Below are positions 50,696-63,956 of a stretch of DNA of 64,000 bases, piece after piece (position 1 is the first letter of the stretch; each line of letters starts with the position of its first letter). Below the pieces are notes generated by a model. It ran no database searches. It saw nothing but the letters and a program-made list of their open reading frames with translations, and was not told the DNA's origin. Source of the stretch: Sanderia malayensis (taxonomy: Eukaryota > Cnidaria > Scyphozoa > Semaeostomeae > Pelagiidae); assembly GCA_013076295.1 (NCBI GenBank), contig RQOL01000285.1, positions 1 through 64,000 of the forward strand. Direction: 5' to 3'. The translations under genes and the position numbers were made by a program.

Positions 50696-52165
50696 TAGCG
50701 TGGACTCATATGGATTTTGTGTGCATTAATGTTAATATCACTGAAAACAAGCAAATGCATATGTATTTCACTTCGTTTCAACTTTAATAACGTGTATTCA
50801 TGTGGATTTTGTGTGCATTAACGTTAATATCACTGAAAACAAGCAAATGCAAGTGTATTTCACTTGGTTTCAACTGTAATAGCGTGGATTCATGTGCAAT
50901 TAGTGTGAAAGAATGTTAATATCACTGAAAAGAAACAACTACATGTGAATTTTACATGGTTTCCACTTTAATAACGTGGATTTATGTGTAACTTCTGTGC
51001 ATTAATGTTAATAACACTGAAAAGATGCAAATGCATGTGTATTTCTATTAGTTTTAACTGTAATAACGTGGATTCATGTGCAATCAGTGTGAAAGAATGT
51101 TAATATCACTGAAAACTAACAACTACATATGTATTTTACATAGTTTCCACTGTAATAACGGGGATTTGTGTGCAATTAGTATGAATGAATGTTAATATCA
51201 CTGACAACAAGTAAATGCATGTGTATTTCACTTATTTACAACTTTAATAGGGTTGATTCATGTGCAATTAGTGCGAATGAATGTTAATATCACTGAAATC
51301 AAGTAAATGCATCTGTATTTCAGTTAGTTTCAATAGTAATAACGTGGATTCATGTGTAATTTTTGTGCATTAATGTTAATATCACTGAAAACAAGTAAAT
51401 GCATGTGTATTTCACTTAGTTTCAGCTGTAATAAGGTCGATTCATGTGCGCTTAGTGTGAACAAATGTTAATATAACTGAAAACAGGTAACTTCGTGTCT
51501 TTTTAAATAGTTTCAGCTGTAATAACTTGGATTCATGCGCATTTAGTGTGAATGAAGGTTAATATCACTGAAAACAAGTAAATGCATTTGTATTTCAGTT
51601 AGTTTCAACTGTAATAACGTGAATTTTTATCTAATCAGTTTGAACGAATGTTAATATCACTGAAAACAAGTAATTTTATGTCTTTTTAAATAGTTTCAGC
51701 TGTAATAACTTGGATTCATGCGCATTTAGTGTGAATGAAGGTAAATATCACTGAAAACAAGTAAATGCATTTGTATTTCAGTTAGTTTCACTAGTAATAA
51801 CTTTGATTCATGTGTAATTTATGTGCATTAATGTCAATATCACTGAAAACAATTAAATGCACGTATATTTCACTTATTTTCAACTGTTATAACGCCTATT
51901 CATGTGCAATTAGTGTGAATGAATGCTAATATCAATGAAAACAAGCAACTGCATGTGTATTTTGCTTAGTTTCAACTGTTATAACGTGGATTCATGTGTA
52001 AATAGTGTGAATGAATGTTAATATCACTGAAAACAAGCAAATGCGTATGTATTTCACTTCGTTTCCACTGTAATAACGTGGACTCATATGGATTTTGTGT
52101 GCATTAATGTTAATATCACTGAAAACAAGCAAATGCATATGTATTTCACTTCGTTTCAACTTTAA
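50696..52165 (+). repeat. Sixteen-monomer mixed block
   Basis: j, a, b, c, o, p, q, r, GGTCGATTC, f, e, f, g, h, i, j variants, joining the alternate domain to the last ten-mer domain. It resembles 14.8-15.8 kb, with private changes such as ACTTATTTACAAC near 51230. Confidence 0.8.
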
Positions 52166-53085
52166 TAACGTGTATTCATTTGGATTTTGTGTGCATTAAC
52201 GTTAATATCACTGAAAACAAGCAAATGCAAGTGTATTTCACTTTGTTTCAACTGTAATAACGTGGATTCATGTGCAATTAGTGTGAAGGAATGTTAATAA
52301 AAACTGAAAACAAACAACTATATGTGAATTTTTCATGGTTTCCACTTTAATAACGTGGATTCATGTGTAATTTCTGTGCTTTAATGTTAGTAACACTGAA
52401 AAGATGCAAATGCATGTGTATTTGTATTAGTTTTAACTGTAATAACGTGGATTCATATGCAATTAGTGTGAATGAATGTTAATATCACTGAAAACATATA
52501 AACGCACGTGTATTTTACTTAGTTTCAACTGTAATAACGTGAATTTTTATGTAATCAGTTTTAGCGAATGTTAATATCACTGAAAACAAGTAACTTCATG
52601 TCTTTTTAAATAGTTTCGGCTGTAATAACTTGGATTCATGCGCATTTAGTGTGAATGAAGGTTAATATCACTGAAAACAAGTAAATGCATTTGTATTTCA
52701 GTTAGTTTCACTAGTAATAACGTTGATTCATGTGTAATTAATGTGCATTAATGTCAATATCATTGAAAACAATTAAATGCACGTATATTTCACTTATTTT
52801 CAACTGTTATAACGCCGATTCATGTGCAATTAGTGTTAATGAATGCTAAAATCAATGAAAACAAGCAACTGCATGTGTATTTTGCTTAGTTTCAACTGTG
52901 ATAACGTGGATTCATGTGCAAATAGTGTGAATGAATGTTAATATCACTGAAAACAGGCGAATGCGTATGTATTTCACTTCGTTTCTACTGTAATAACGTG
53001 GACTCAAATGGATTTTGTGTGCATTAATGTTAATATCACTGAAAACAAGCAAATGCATATGTACTTCACTTCGTTTCAACTTTAA
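52166..53085 (+). repeat. Ten-monomer higher-order repeat (a-j)
   Basis: 920 bp. Class i has ACAGGCGAATGCG and j has GTGGACTCAAATGG with ATGTACTTCAC, marks shared with 58476-59394 and 60374-61291. Confidence 0.9.
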
Positions 53086-54003
53086 TAACGTGTTTTCATG
53101 TGGATTTTGTGTGCATTAACGTTAATATTACTGAAAACAAGCAAATGCAAGGGTATTTCACTTCGTTTCAACTGTAATAACGCGGATTCATGTGCAATTA
53201 GTGTGAAGGAATGTTAATATCACTGAAAACAAACAACTACATGTGAATTTTACATGGTTTCCACTTAATAACGTGGATTCATGTGTAATTTCTGTGCATT
53301 AATGTTAGTAACACTGAAAAGATGCAAATGCATGTGTATTTCTATTAGTTTTAACTGTAATAACGTGGATTCATGTGCAATTAGTGTGAATGAATGTTAA
53401 TATCACTGAAAACAAGTAAACGCACGTGTATTTTACTTAGTTTCAACTGTAATAACGTGAATTTTTATGTAATCAGTTTTAGCGAATGTTAATATCACTG
53501 AAAACAAGTAACTTCATGTCTTTTTAAATAGTTTCAGCTGTAATAACTTGGATTCATGCGCATTTAGTGTGAATGAAGGTTAAAATCACTGAAAACAAGT
53601 AAATGAATTTGTATTTCAGTTAGCTTCATTAGTAATAACGTTGATTCATGTGTAATTTATGTGCATTAATGTCAATATCACTGAAAACAATTAAATGCAC
53701 GTATATTTCACTTATTTTCAACTGTTAAAACGCCGATTCATGTGCAATTAGTGTGAATGAATGCTAATATCACTGAAACCAAGCAACTGCATGTGTATTT
53801 TGCTTAGTTTCAACTGTGATAACGTGGATTCATGTGCAAATAGTGTGAATGAATGTTAATATCACTGAAAAAAAGCAAATGCGTATGTATTTCACTTCGT
53901 TTCCACTGTAATAACGTGGACTTAGATGGATTTTGTGTGCATTAATGTTAATATCACTGAAAACAAGTAAATGCATATGTATTTCACTTCGTTTCAACTT
54001 TAA
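53086..54003 (+). repeat. Ten-monomer higher-order repeat (a''-j'')
   Basis: 918 bp beginning CGTGTTTTCATGTGG; f reads AAATGAATTTG, h GAAACCAAGC and j GTGGACTTAGATGG. Copied at 61292-62209. Confidence 0.9.
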
Positions 54004-54647
54004 TAACGTGTACTCATTTGTAATTTATGTGCATTAATGTCAATATCACTGAAAAAAACTAAATACACGTATATTTCACTTATTTTCAACTGTTATAACG
54101 CCGATTCTCGTGCAATTAGTGTGAATGAATGCTAATATCACTGAAAACAAGCAACTGCATGTGTATTTTGCTTAGTTTCAATTTTAATAACGTGTTTTCA
54201 TGTGGATTTTGTGTGCATTAACGTTAATATTACTGAAAACAAGCAAATGCAAGTGTATTTCACTTCGTTTCAACTGTAATAACCCGGATTCATGTGCAAT
54301 TAGTGTGAAGGAATGTTAATATCATTGAAAACAAACAACTACATGTGAATTTTACATGGTTTCTACTTTAATAACGTGGATTCATGTGTAATTTCTGTGC
54401 ATTGATGTTAATAACACTGAAAAGAAGCAACTGCATGTCTATTTTGCTTAGTTTCAACTGTGATAACGTGGATTCATGTGCAAATAGTGTGAATGAATGT
54501 TAATATCACTGAAAACAAGCAAATGCGTATGTATTTCACTTCGTTTCCACTGTAATAACGTGGACTCATATGGATTTTGTGTGCATCAATGTTAATATCA
54601 CTGAAAACAAGCAAATGCATATGTATTTCACTTCGTTTCAACTTTAA
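54004..54647 (+). repeat. Seven-monomer block (g, h, a, b, c/h, i, j)
   Basis: A g chimera (TACTCATTTGTAATTTATG), then h whose tail is j-like (CAATTTTAATAACG), then a, b, a chimeric c/h monomer (AAAAGAAGCAACTGCATG) at 54372-54463, i and j. Its copy at 62210-63037 has two more monomers (184 bp) between h and a. Confidence 0.88.
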
Positions 54648-55566
54648 TAACGTGTATTCATGTGGATTTTGTGTGCATTAACGTTAATATCACTGAAAAC
54701 AAGCAAATGCAAGTGTATTTCACTTCGTTTCAACTGTAATAACGTGGATTCATGTGCAATTAGTGTGAAAGAATGTTAATATCACTGAAAGCAAACAACT
54801 ACATGTGAATTTTACATGGTTTCCACTTTAATAACGTGGATTCATGTGTAATTTCTGTGCATTAATGTTAGTAACACTGAAAAGATGCAAATGCATGTGT
54901 ATTTCTATTAGTTTTAACTGTAATAACGTGGATTCATGTGCAATTAGTGTGAATGAATGTTAATATCACTGAAAACAAGTAAACGCACGCGTATTTTACT
55001 TAGTTTCAACTGTAATAACGTGAATTTTTATGTAATCAGTTTTAGCGAATGTTAATATCACTGAAAACAAGTAACTTCATGTCTTTTTAAATAGTTTCAG
55101 CTGTAATAACTTGGATTCATGCGCATTTAGTGTGAATGAAGGTAAATATCACTGAAAACAAGTAAATGCATTTGCATTTCAGTTAGTTTCACTAGTAATA
55201 ACGTTGATTCATGTGTAATTTATGTGCATTAATGTCAATATCACTGAAAACAATTAAATGCACGTATATTTCACTTATTTTCAACTGTTAAAACGCCTAT
55301 TCATGTGCAATTAGTGTGAATGAATGCTAATATCACTGAAAACAAGCAACTGCATGTGTATTTTGCTTAGTTTCAACTGTTATAACGTGGATTCATGTGC
55401 AAATAGTGTGAATGAATGTTAATATCACTGAAAACAAGCAAATGCGTATGTATTTCACTTCGTTTCCACTGTAGTAACGTGGACTCATGGGCATTTTGTG
55501 CGAATTAATGTTAATATCACTGAAAACAAGCAAATGCATATGTATTTCACTTCGTTTCAACTTTAA
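54648..55566 (+). repeat. Ten-monomer higher-order repeat (a-j)
   Basis: 919 bp. Same marks as 34020 and 36468 (GCACGCGTATTTTAC, TTTGCATTTCAG, ATGGG in j). Copied at 63038. Confidence 0.9.
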
Positions 55567-57312
55567 TAACGTGTATTCATGTGGATTTTGCGTGCATTAA
55601 CGTTAATATCACTGAAAACAAGCAAATGCAAGTGTATTTCACTTCGTTTCAACTGCAATAACGTGGATTCATGTGCAATTAGTGTGAAAGAATGTTAAAA
55701 TCACTGAAAACAAACAACTATATGTGAATTTTACATGGTTTCCACTTTAATAACGTGGATTCATGTGTAATTTCTGTGCATTAATGTTAATAACACTGAA
55801 AAGATGCAAATGCATGTGTATTTCTATTAGTTTTAACTGTAATGACGTGGATTCATGTGCAATTAGTGTGAATGAATGTTAATATCACTGAAAACAAGTA
55901 AACGCACGCGTATTTTACTTAGTTTCAACTGTAATAACGTGAATTTTTATGTAATCAGTTTAAGCGAATGTTAATATCACTGAAAACAAGTAACTTCATG
56001 TCTTTTTAAATAGTTTCAGCTGTAATAACTTGGATTCATGCGCATTTAGTGTGAATGAAGGTTAATGTCACTGAAAAGAAGTAAATGCATTTGTATTTCA
56101 GTTAGCTTCACTAGTAATAACGTTGATTCATGTGTAATTTATGTGCATTAATGTCAATATCACTGAAAACAATTAAATGCACGTATATTTCACTTATTTT
56201 CAACTGTTAAAACGCCGATTCATGTGCAATTAGTGTGAATGAATGCTAATATCACTGAAAAAAAGCAACTGCATGTGTATTTTGCTTAGTTTCAACTGTG
56301 ATAACGTGGATTCATGTGCAAATAGTGTGAATGAATGTTAATATCACTGAAAACAAGCAAATTCGTATGTATTTCACTTCGTTTCCACTGTAATAACGTG
56401 GACTCATATGGATTTTGTGTGCATTAACGTTAATATCACTGAAAACAAGCAAATGCAAGTGTATTTCACTTCGTTTCAACTGTAATAACGTGGATTCATG
56501 TACAATTAGTGTGAAGGAATGTTAATATCACTGAAAACAAACAACTACATGTGAATTTTACATGGTTTCCACTTTAATAACGTGGATTGATGTGTAATTT
56601 CTGTGCATTAATGTTAGTAACACTGAAAAGATGCAAATGCATTTGTATTTCTATTAGTTTTAACTGTAATAACGTGGATTCATGTGCAATTAGTGTCAAT
56701 GAATGTTAATATCACTGAAAACAAGTAAACGCACGTGTATTTTACTTAGTTTCAACTGTAATAACGTGAATTTTTATGTAATCAGTTTTAGCGAATGTTA
56801 ATATCACTGAAAACAAGTAACTTCATGTCTTTTTAAATAGTTTCAGCTGTAATAACTTCGATTCATGCGCATTTAGTGTGAATGAAGGTTAATATCACTG
56901 AAAACAAGTAAATGCATTTGTATTTCAGTTAGTTTCACTAGTAATAACGTTGATTCATGTGTAATTTATGTGCATTAATGTCAATATCACTGAAAACAAT
57001 TAAATGCACGTATATTTCACTTATTTTCAACTGTTATAACGCCGACTCATGTGCAATTAGTGTGAATGAATGCTAATATTACTGAAAACAAGCAACTGCA
57101 TGTGTATTTTGCTTAGTTTCAACTGTGATAACGTGGATTCATGTGCAAATAGTGTGAATGAATGTTAATATCACTGAAAACAAGCAATATCGTATGTATT
57201 TCACTTCGTTTCCACTGTAATAACGTGGACTCATATGGATTTTGTGTGCATCAATGTTAATATCACTGAAAACAAGCAAATGCATATGTATTTCACTTCG
57301 TTTCAACTTTAA
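55567..57312 (+). repeat. Nine-mer followed by ten-mer with a j/a chimera
   Basis: 55567-56393 holds a' to i, nine monomers. At 56394 j is fused with a (GTGGACTCATATGG running into GCAAGTGTATTTC), then b to j, ten monomers to 57312. The fusion removes one monomer from the expected pair of ten-mers. The same type of j/a fusion occurs at 9894. Confidence 0.87.
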
Positions 57313-57496
57313 TAACGTGTATTCATGTGGATTTTTTGTGCATTAACGTTAATATCACTTAAAACAAGCAAATGCAAGTGTATTTCACTTCGTTTCTACT
57401 GTAATAACGTGGACTCATATGGATTTTGTGTGCATTAATGTTAATATCACTGAAAACAAGCAAATGCATATGTATTTCACTTCGTTTCAACTTTAA
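57313..57496 (+). repeat. Two monomers (a/i chimera and j)
   Basis: The first begins as class a (GTATTCATGTGGATTTTTTG) and ends TTTCTACTG as in class i. The second is j. They lead into the 1898-bp duplication. Confidence 0.8.
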
Positions 57497-58231
57497 TAAC
57501 GTGTTTTCATGTGGATTTTGTGTGCATTAACGTTAATATTACTGAAAACAAGCAAATGCAAGTGTATTTTACTTCGTTTCAACTGTAATAACGTGGATTC
57601 ATGTGCAATTAGTGTGAAGGAATGGTAATATCACTGAAAACAAACAACTACATGTGAATTTTACATGGTTTCCACTTTAATAACGTGGATTCATGTGTAA
57701 TTTCTGTACATCAAATTTAATAACACTGAAAACAAGCAAATGCTTGTGTATTTCACCTAATTTCAACTGTAATAACGTGAATTTTTATGTAATCAGTCTG
57801 AACGAATGTTAATATCACTGAAAACAAGTAACTTCATGTGTTTTTACATAGTTTTAGCTGCAGTAACGTCGATCCATGTGCAATTAGTGTGGATGAATGC
57901 CAATATCACTGAAAGCAAGCAAATGCAAATGTATCTCACTTCGTTTCAACTGTAATAACGTGGATTCATGTGGATTTTGTGTGCATTAATGTTAATGTTA
58001 CTGAAAACAAGTAAATACATATGTATTTCACTTCGTCTCAACTTTAATAACGTGGATTCATGTGGATTTTGTGTGCATTAACTTTAATATAAATGAAAAC
58101 AAGCAAATGCATGTCTGTTTCACTTCGTTTCAACTGTAATAACGTGGATTCATGTGCAATTAGTGTGAAAGAATGTTAATATCACTGAAAACAAACAACT
58201 ACATGTGAGGTTTACATAGTTTCCACTGTAA

Positions 58232-58383
58232 TAACGTGGATTTATGTGTAACTTCTGTGCATTGATGTTAATAACACTGAAAAGAAGCAACTGCATGTGA
58301 TTCATGTGCAAATAGTGTGAATGAATGTTAATATCACTGAAAACAAGCAATATCGTATGTATTTCACTTCGTTTCCACTGTAA
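58232..58383 (+). repeat. Truncated c/i composite monomer (152 bp)
   Basis: TAACG starts lie 152 bp apart rather than 184. Class c (AAAAGAAGC) passes through ACTGCATGTGATTCATGTGC into class i, missing the tail and next head. It can be derived from the c/h chimera at 54372 by a further deletion of about 32 bp. Confidence 0.88.
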
Positions 58384-58475
58384 TAACGTGGACTCATATG
58401 GATTTTGTGTGCATCAATGTTAATATCACTGAAAACAAGCAAATGCATATGTATTTCACTTCGTTTCAACTTTAA

Positions 58476-59394
58476 TAACGTGTATTCATGTGGATTTTTT
58501 GTGCATTAACGTTAATATCACTTAAAACAAGCAAATGCAAGTGTATTTCACTTCGTTTCAACTGTAATAACGTGGATTCATGTGCCATTAGTGTGAAAGA
58601 ATGTTAATATCACTGAAAACAAACAACTACATGTGAATTTTACATGGTTTCCACTTTAATAACGTGGATTCATGTGTAATTTCTGTGCATTAATGTTAGT
58701 AACACTGAAAAGATGCAAATGCATGTGTATTTCTATTAGTTTTAACTGTAATAACGTGGATTCATGTGCAATTAGTGTGAATGAATGTTAATATCACTGA
58801 AAACAAGTAAACGCACGTGTATTTTACTTAGTTTCAACTGTAATAACGTGAATTTTTATGTAATCAGTTTTAGCGAATGTTAATATCACTGAAAACAAGT
58901 AACTTCATGTCTTTTTAAATAGTTTCAGCTGTAATAACTTGGATTCATGCGCATTTAGTGTGAATGAAGGTTAAAATCACTGAAAACAAGTAAATGAATT
59001 TGTATTTCAGTTAGCTTCATTAGTAATAACGTTGATTCATGTGTAATTTATGTGCATTAATGTCAATATCACTGAAAACAATTAAATGCACGTATATTTC
59101 ACTTATTTTCAACTGTTAAAACGCCGATTCATGTGCAATTAGTGTGAATGAATGCTAATATCACTGAAACCAAGCAACTGCATGTGTATTTTGCTTAGTT
59201 TCAACTGTGATAACGTGGATTCATGTGCAAATAGTGTGAATGAATGTTAATATCACTGAAAACAGGCGAATGCGTATGTATTTCACTTCGTTTCTACTGT
59301 AATAACGTGGACTCAAATGGATTTTGTGTGCATTAATGTTAATATCACTGAAAACAAGCAAATGCATATGTACTTCACTTCGTTTCAACTTTAA
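58476..59394 (+). repeat. Ten-monomer higher-order repeat (a-j)
   Basis: 919 bp, a to j, with GATTTTTTGTGC in a, GTGCCATTAGTG in b and ACAGGCGAATGCG in i. Confidence 0.9.
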
Positions 59395-60129
59395 TAACGT
59401 GTTTTCATGTGGATTTTGTGTGCATTAACGTTAATATTACTGAAAACAAGCAAATGCAAGTGTATTTCACTTCGTTTCAACTGTAATAACGCGGATTCAT
59501 GTGCAATTAGTGTGAAGGAATGTTAATATCACTGAAAACAAACAACTACATGTGAATTTTACATGGTTTCCACTTTAATAACGTGGATTCATGTGTAATT
59601 TCTGTACATCAAATTTAATAACACTGAAAACAAGCAAATGCTTGTGTATTTCACCTAATTTCAACTGTAATAACGTGAATTTTTATGTAATCAGTCTGAA
59701 CGAATGTTAATATCACTGAAAACAAGTAACTTCATGTGTTTTTACATAGTTTTAGCTGCAGTAACGTCGATCCATGTGCAATTAGTGTGGATGAATGCCA
59801 ATATCACTGAAAGCAAGCAAATGCAAATGTATCTCACTTCGTTTCAACTGTAATAACGTGGATTCATGTGGATTTTGTGTGCATTAATGTTAATGTTACT
59901 GAAAACAAGTAAATACATATGTATTTCACTTCGTCTCAACTTTAATAACGTGGATTCATGTGGATTTTGTGTGCATTAACTTTAATATAAATGAAAACAA
60001 GCAAATGCATGTCTGTTTCACTTCGTTTCAACTGTAATAACGTGGATTCATGTGCAATTAGTGTGAAAGAATGTTAATATCACTGAAAACAAACAACTAC
60101 ATGTGAGGTTTACATAGTTTCCACTGTAA

Positions 60130-60281
60130 TAACGTGGATTTATGTGTAACTTCTGTGCATTGATGTTAATAACACTGAAAAGAAGCAACTGCATGTGATT
60201 CATGTGCAAATAGTGTGAATGAATGTTAATATCACTGAAAACAAGCAATATCGTATGTATTTCACTTCGTTTCCACTGTAA
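60130..60281 (+). repeat. Truncated c/i composite monomer (152 bp)
   Basis: Copy of 58232-58383, offset 1898 bp, same junction. Confidence 0.88.
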
Positions 60282-60373
60282 TAACGTGGACTCATATGGA
60301 TTTTGTGTGCATCAATGTTAATATCACTGAAAACAAGCAAATGCATATGTATTTCACTTCGTTTCAACTTTAA

Positions 60374-61291
60374 TAACGTGTATTCATGTGGATTTTTTGT
60401 GCATTAACGTTAATATCACTTAAAACAAGCAAATGCAAGTGTATTTCCTTCGTTTCAACTGTAATAACGTGGATTCATGTGCCATTAGTGTGAAAGAATG
60501 TTAATATCACTGAAAACAAACAACTACATGTGAATTTTACATGGTTTCCACTTTAATAACGTGGATTCATGTGTAATTTCTGTGCATTAATGTTAGTAAC
60601 ACTGAAAAGATGCAAATGCATGTGTATTTCTATTAGTTTTAACTGTAATAACGTGGATTCATGTGCAATTAGTGTGAATGAATGTTAATATCACTGAAAA
60701 CAAGTAAACGCACGTGTATTTTACTTAGTTTCAACTGTAATAACGTGAATTTTTATGTAATCAGTTTTAGCGAATGTTAATATCACTGAAAACAAGTAAC
60801 TTCATGTCTTTTTAAATAGTTTCAGCTGTAATAACTTGGATTCATGCGCATTTAGTGTGAATGAAGGTTAAAATCACTGAAAACAAGTAAATGAATTTGT
60901 ATTTCAGTTAGCTTCATTAGTAATAACGTTGATTCATGTGTAATTTATGTGCATTAATGTCAATATCACTGAAAACAATTAAATGCACGTATATTTCACT
61001 TATTTTCAACTGTTAAAACGCCGATTCATGTGCAATTAGTGTGAATGAATGCTAATATCACTGAAACCAAGCAACTGCATGTGTATTTTGCTTAGTTTCA
61101 ACTGTGATAACGTGGATTCATGTGCAAATAGTGTGAATGAATGTTAATATCACTGAAAACAGGCGAATGCGTATGTATTTCACTTCGTTTCTACTGTAAT
61201 AACGTGGACTCAAATGGATTTTGTGTGCATTAATGTTAATATCACTGAAAACAAGCAAATGCATATGTACTTCACTTCGTTTCAACTTTAA
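60374..61291 (+). repeat. Ten-monomer higher-order repeat (a-j)
   Basis: 918 bp, copy of 58476-59394. Confidence 0.9.
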
Positions 61292-62209
61292 TAACGTGTT
61301 TTCATGTGGATTTTGTGTGCATTAACGTTAATATTACTGAAAACAAGCAAATGCAAGTGTCTTTCACTTCGTTTCAACTGTAATAACGCGGATTCATGTG
61401 CAATTAGTGTGAAGGAATGTTAATATCACTGAAAACAAACAACTACATGTGAATTTTACATGGTTTCCACTTTAATAACGTGGATTCATGTGTAATTTCT
61501 GTGCATTAATGTTAGTAACAATGAAAAGATTCAAATGCATGTGTATTTCTATTAGTTTTAACTGTAATAACGTGGATTCATGTGCAATTAGTGTGAATGA
61601 ATGTTAATATCACTGAAAACAAGTAAACGCACGTGTATTTTACTTAGTTTCAACTGTAATAACGTGAATTTTTATGTAATCAGTTTTAGCGAATGTTAAT
61701 ATCACTGAAAACAAGTAACTTCATGTCTTTTTAAATAGTTTCAGCTGTAATAACTTGGATTCATGCGCATTTAGTGTGAATGAAGGTTAAAATCACTGAA
61801 AACAAGTAAATGAATTTGTATTTCAGTTAGCTTCATTAGTAATAACGTTGATTCATGTGTAATTTATGTGCATTAATGTCAATATCACTGAAAACAATTA
61901 AATGCACGTATATTTCACTTATTCTCAACTGTTAAAACGCCGATTCATGTGCAATTAGTGTGAATGAATGCTAATATCACTGAAACCAAGCAACTGCATG
62001 TGTATTTTGCTTAGTTTCAACTGTGATAACGTGGATTCATGTGCAAATAGTGTGAATGAATGTTAATATCACTGAAAAAAGCAAATGCGTATGTATTTCA
62101 CTTCGTTTCCACTGTAATAACGTGGACTTAGATGGATTTTGTGTGCATTAATGTTAATATCACTGAAAACAAGTAAATGCATATGTATTTCACTTCGTTT
62201 CAACTTTAA
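61292..62209 (+). repeat. Ten-monomer higher-order repeat (a''-j'')
   Basis: Copy of 53086-54003, offset 8206 bp, including GAAACCAAGC in h and GTGGACTTAGATGG in j. Private: ACAATGAAAAGATTC in c. Confidence 0.9.
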
Positions 62210-63037
62210 TAACGTGTACTCATTTGTAATTTATGTGCATTAATGTCAATATCACTGAAAAAAACTAAATACACGTATATTTCACTTATTTTCAACTGTT
62301 ATAACGCCGATTCTCGTGCAATTAGTGTGAATGAATGCTAATATCACTGAAAACAAGCAACTGCATGTGTATTTTGCTTAGTTTCAACTGTGATAACGTG
62401 GATTCATGTGCAAATAGTGTGAATGAATGTTAATATCACTGAAAACAAGCAAATGCGTATGTATTTCACTTCGTTTCTACAGTAATAACGTGGACTCATA
62501 TGGATTTTGTGTGCATTAATGTTAATATCACTGAAAACAAGCAAATGCATATGTATTTCACTTCGTTTCAATTTTAATAACGTGTTTTCATGTGGATTTT
62601 GTGTGCATTAACGTTAATATTACTGAAAACAAGCAAATGCAAGTGTATTTCACTTCGTTTCAACTGTAATAACCCGGATTCATGTGCAATTAGTGTGAAG
62701 GAATGTTAATATCATTGAAAACAAACAACTACATGTGAATTTTACATGGTTTCTACTTTAATAACGTGGATTCATGTGTAGTTTCTGTGCATTGATGTTA
62801 ATAACACTGAAAAGAAGCAACTGCATGTCTATTTTGCTTAGTTTCAACTGTGATAACGTGGATTCATGTGCAAATAGTGTGAATGAATGTTAATATCACT
62901 GAAAACAAGCAAATGCGTATGTATTTCACTTCGTTTCCACTGTAATAACGTGGACTCATATGGATTTTGTGTGCATCAATGTTAATATCACTGAAAACAA
63001 GCAAATGCATATGTATTTCACTTCGTTTCAACTTTAA
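62210..63037 (+). repeat. Nine-monomer block (g, h, i, j, a, b, c/h, i, j)
   Basis: Full version of 54004-54647, with the extra i and j monomers at about 62394-62577. The offset to the earlier copy rises from 8206 to 8390 bp across it, exactly two monomers. Confidence 0.88.
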
Positions 63038-63956
63038 TAACGTGTATTCATGTGGATTTTGTGTGCATTAACGTTAATATCACTGAAAACAAGCAAATGC
63101 AAGTGTATTTCACTTCGTTTCAACTGTAATAACGTGGATTCATGTGCAATTAGTGTGAAAGAATGTTAATATCACTGAAAGCAAACAACTACATGTGAAT
63201 TTTACATGGTTTCCACTTTAATAACGTGGATTCATGTGTAATTTCTGTGCATTAATGTTAGTAACACTGAAAAGATGCAAATGCATGTGTATTTCTATTA
63301 GTTTTAACTGTAATAACGTGGATTCATGTGCAATTAGTGTGAATGAATGTTAATATCACTGAAAACAAGTAAACGCACGCGTATTTTACTTAGTTTCAAC
63401 TGTAATAACGTGAATTTTTATGTAATCAGTTTTAGCGAATGTTAATATCACTGAAAACAAGTAACTTCATGTCTTTTTAAATAGTTTCAGCTGTAATAAC
63501 TTGGATTCATGCGCATTTAGTGTGAATGAAGGTAAATATCACTGAAAACAAGTAAATGCATTTGCATTTCAGTTAGTTTCACTAGTAATAACGTTGATTC
63601 ATGTGTAATTTATGTGCATTAATGTCAATATCACTGAAAACAATTAAATGCACGTATATTTCACTTATTTTCAACTGTTAAAACGCCTATTCATGTGCAA
63701 TTAGTGTGAATGAATGCTAATATCACTGAAAACAAGCAACTGCATGTGTATTTTGCTTAGTTTCAACTGTTATAACGTGGATTCATGTGCAAATAGTGTG
63801 AATGAATGTTAATATCACTGAAAACAAGCAAATGCGTATGTATTTCACTTCGTTTCCACTGTAGTAACGTGGACTCATGGGGATTTTGTGCGAATTAATG
63901 TTAATATCACTGAAAACAAGCAAATGCATATGTATTTCACTTCGTTTCAACTTTAA
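63038..63956 (+). repeat. Ten-monomer higher-order repeat (a-j)
   Basis: 919 bp, copy of 54648-55566 at offset 8390 bp. Class j has ATGGGGATTTTG, as at 34020, where the 54648 copy has ATGGGCATTTTG. Confidence 0.9.

Larger units (their letters stand above)
57497..59394 (+). repeat. 1898-bp tandem duplication, copy 1
   Basis: About 20 full monomers plus a truncated composite. Order: a, b, a c variant with TGTACATCAAATTTAAT, e, m-like (GTCGATCCATG), the TTAATGTTACTG and TATAAATG monomers, a b/o type, the 152-bp composite (58232), j, then a ten-mer 58476-59394. Boundaries can be slid because homology extends to both sides. Confidence 0.9.
59395..61291 (+). repeat. 1898-bp tandem duplication, copy 2
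   Basis: Matches copy 1 at a 1898-bp offset. A private two-base loss at about 60448 (GTATTTCCTTCG for GTATTTCACTTCG) and TGTCTTTCAC near 61358 are among very few differences. Homology continues to about 61500, where the copies part at TTTCTGTACATC versus TTTCTGTGCATT. Confidence 0.9.

Noticed and set aside
58150..58350. Reverse-strand open frame of 66 codons, identical to one at 60048-60248
   Set aside because: It lies wholly inside satellite monomers and stays open only because the 152-bp truncated composite shifts the frame. The identical second copy comes from the 1898-bp tandem duplication, not from coding constraint.
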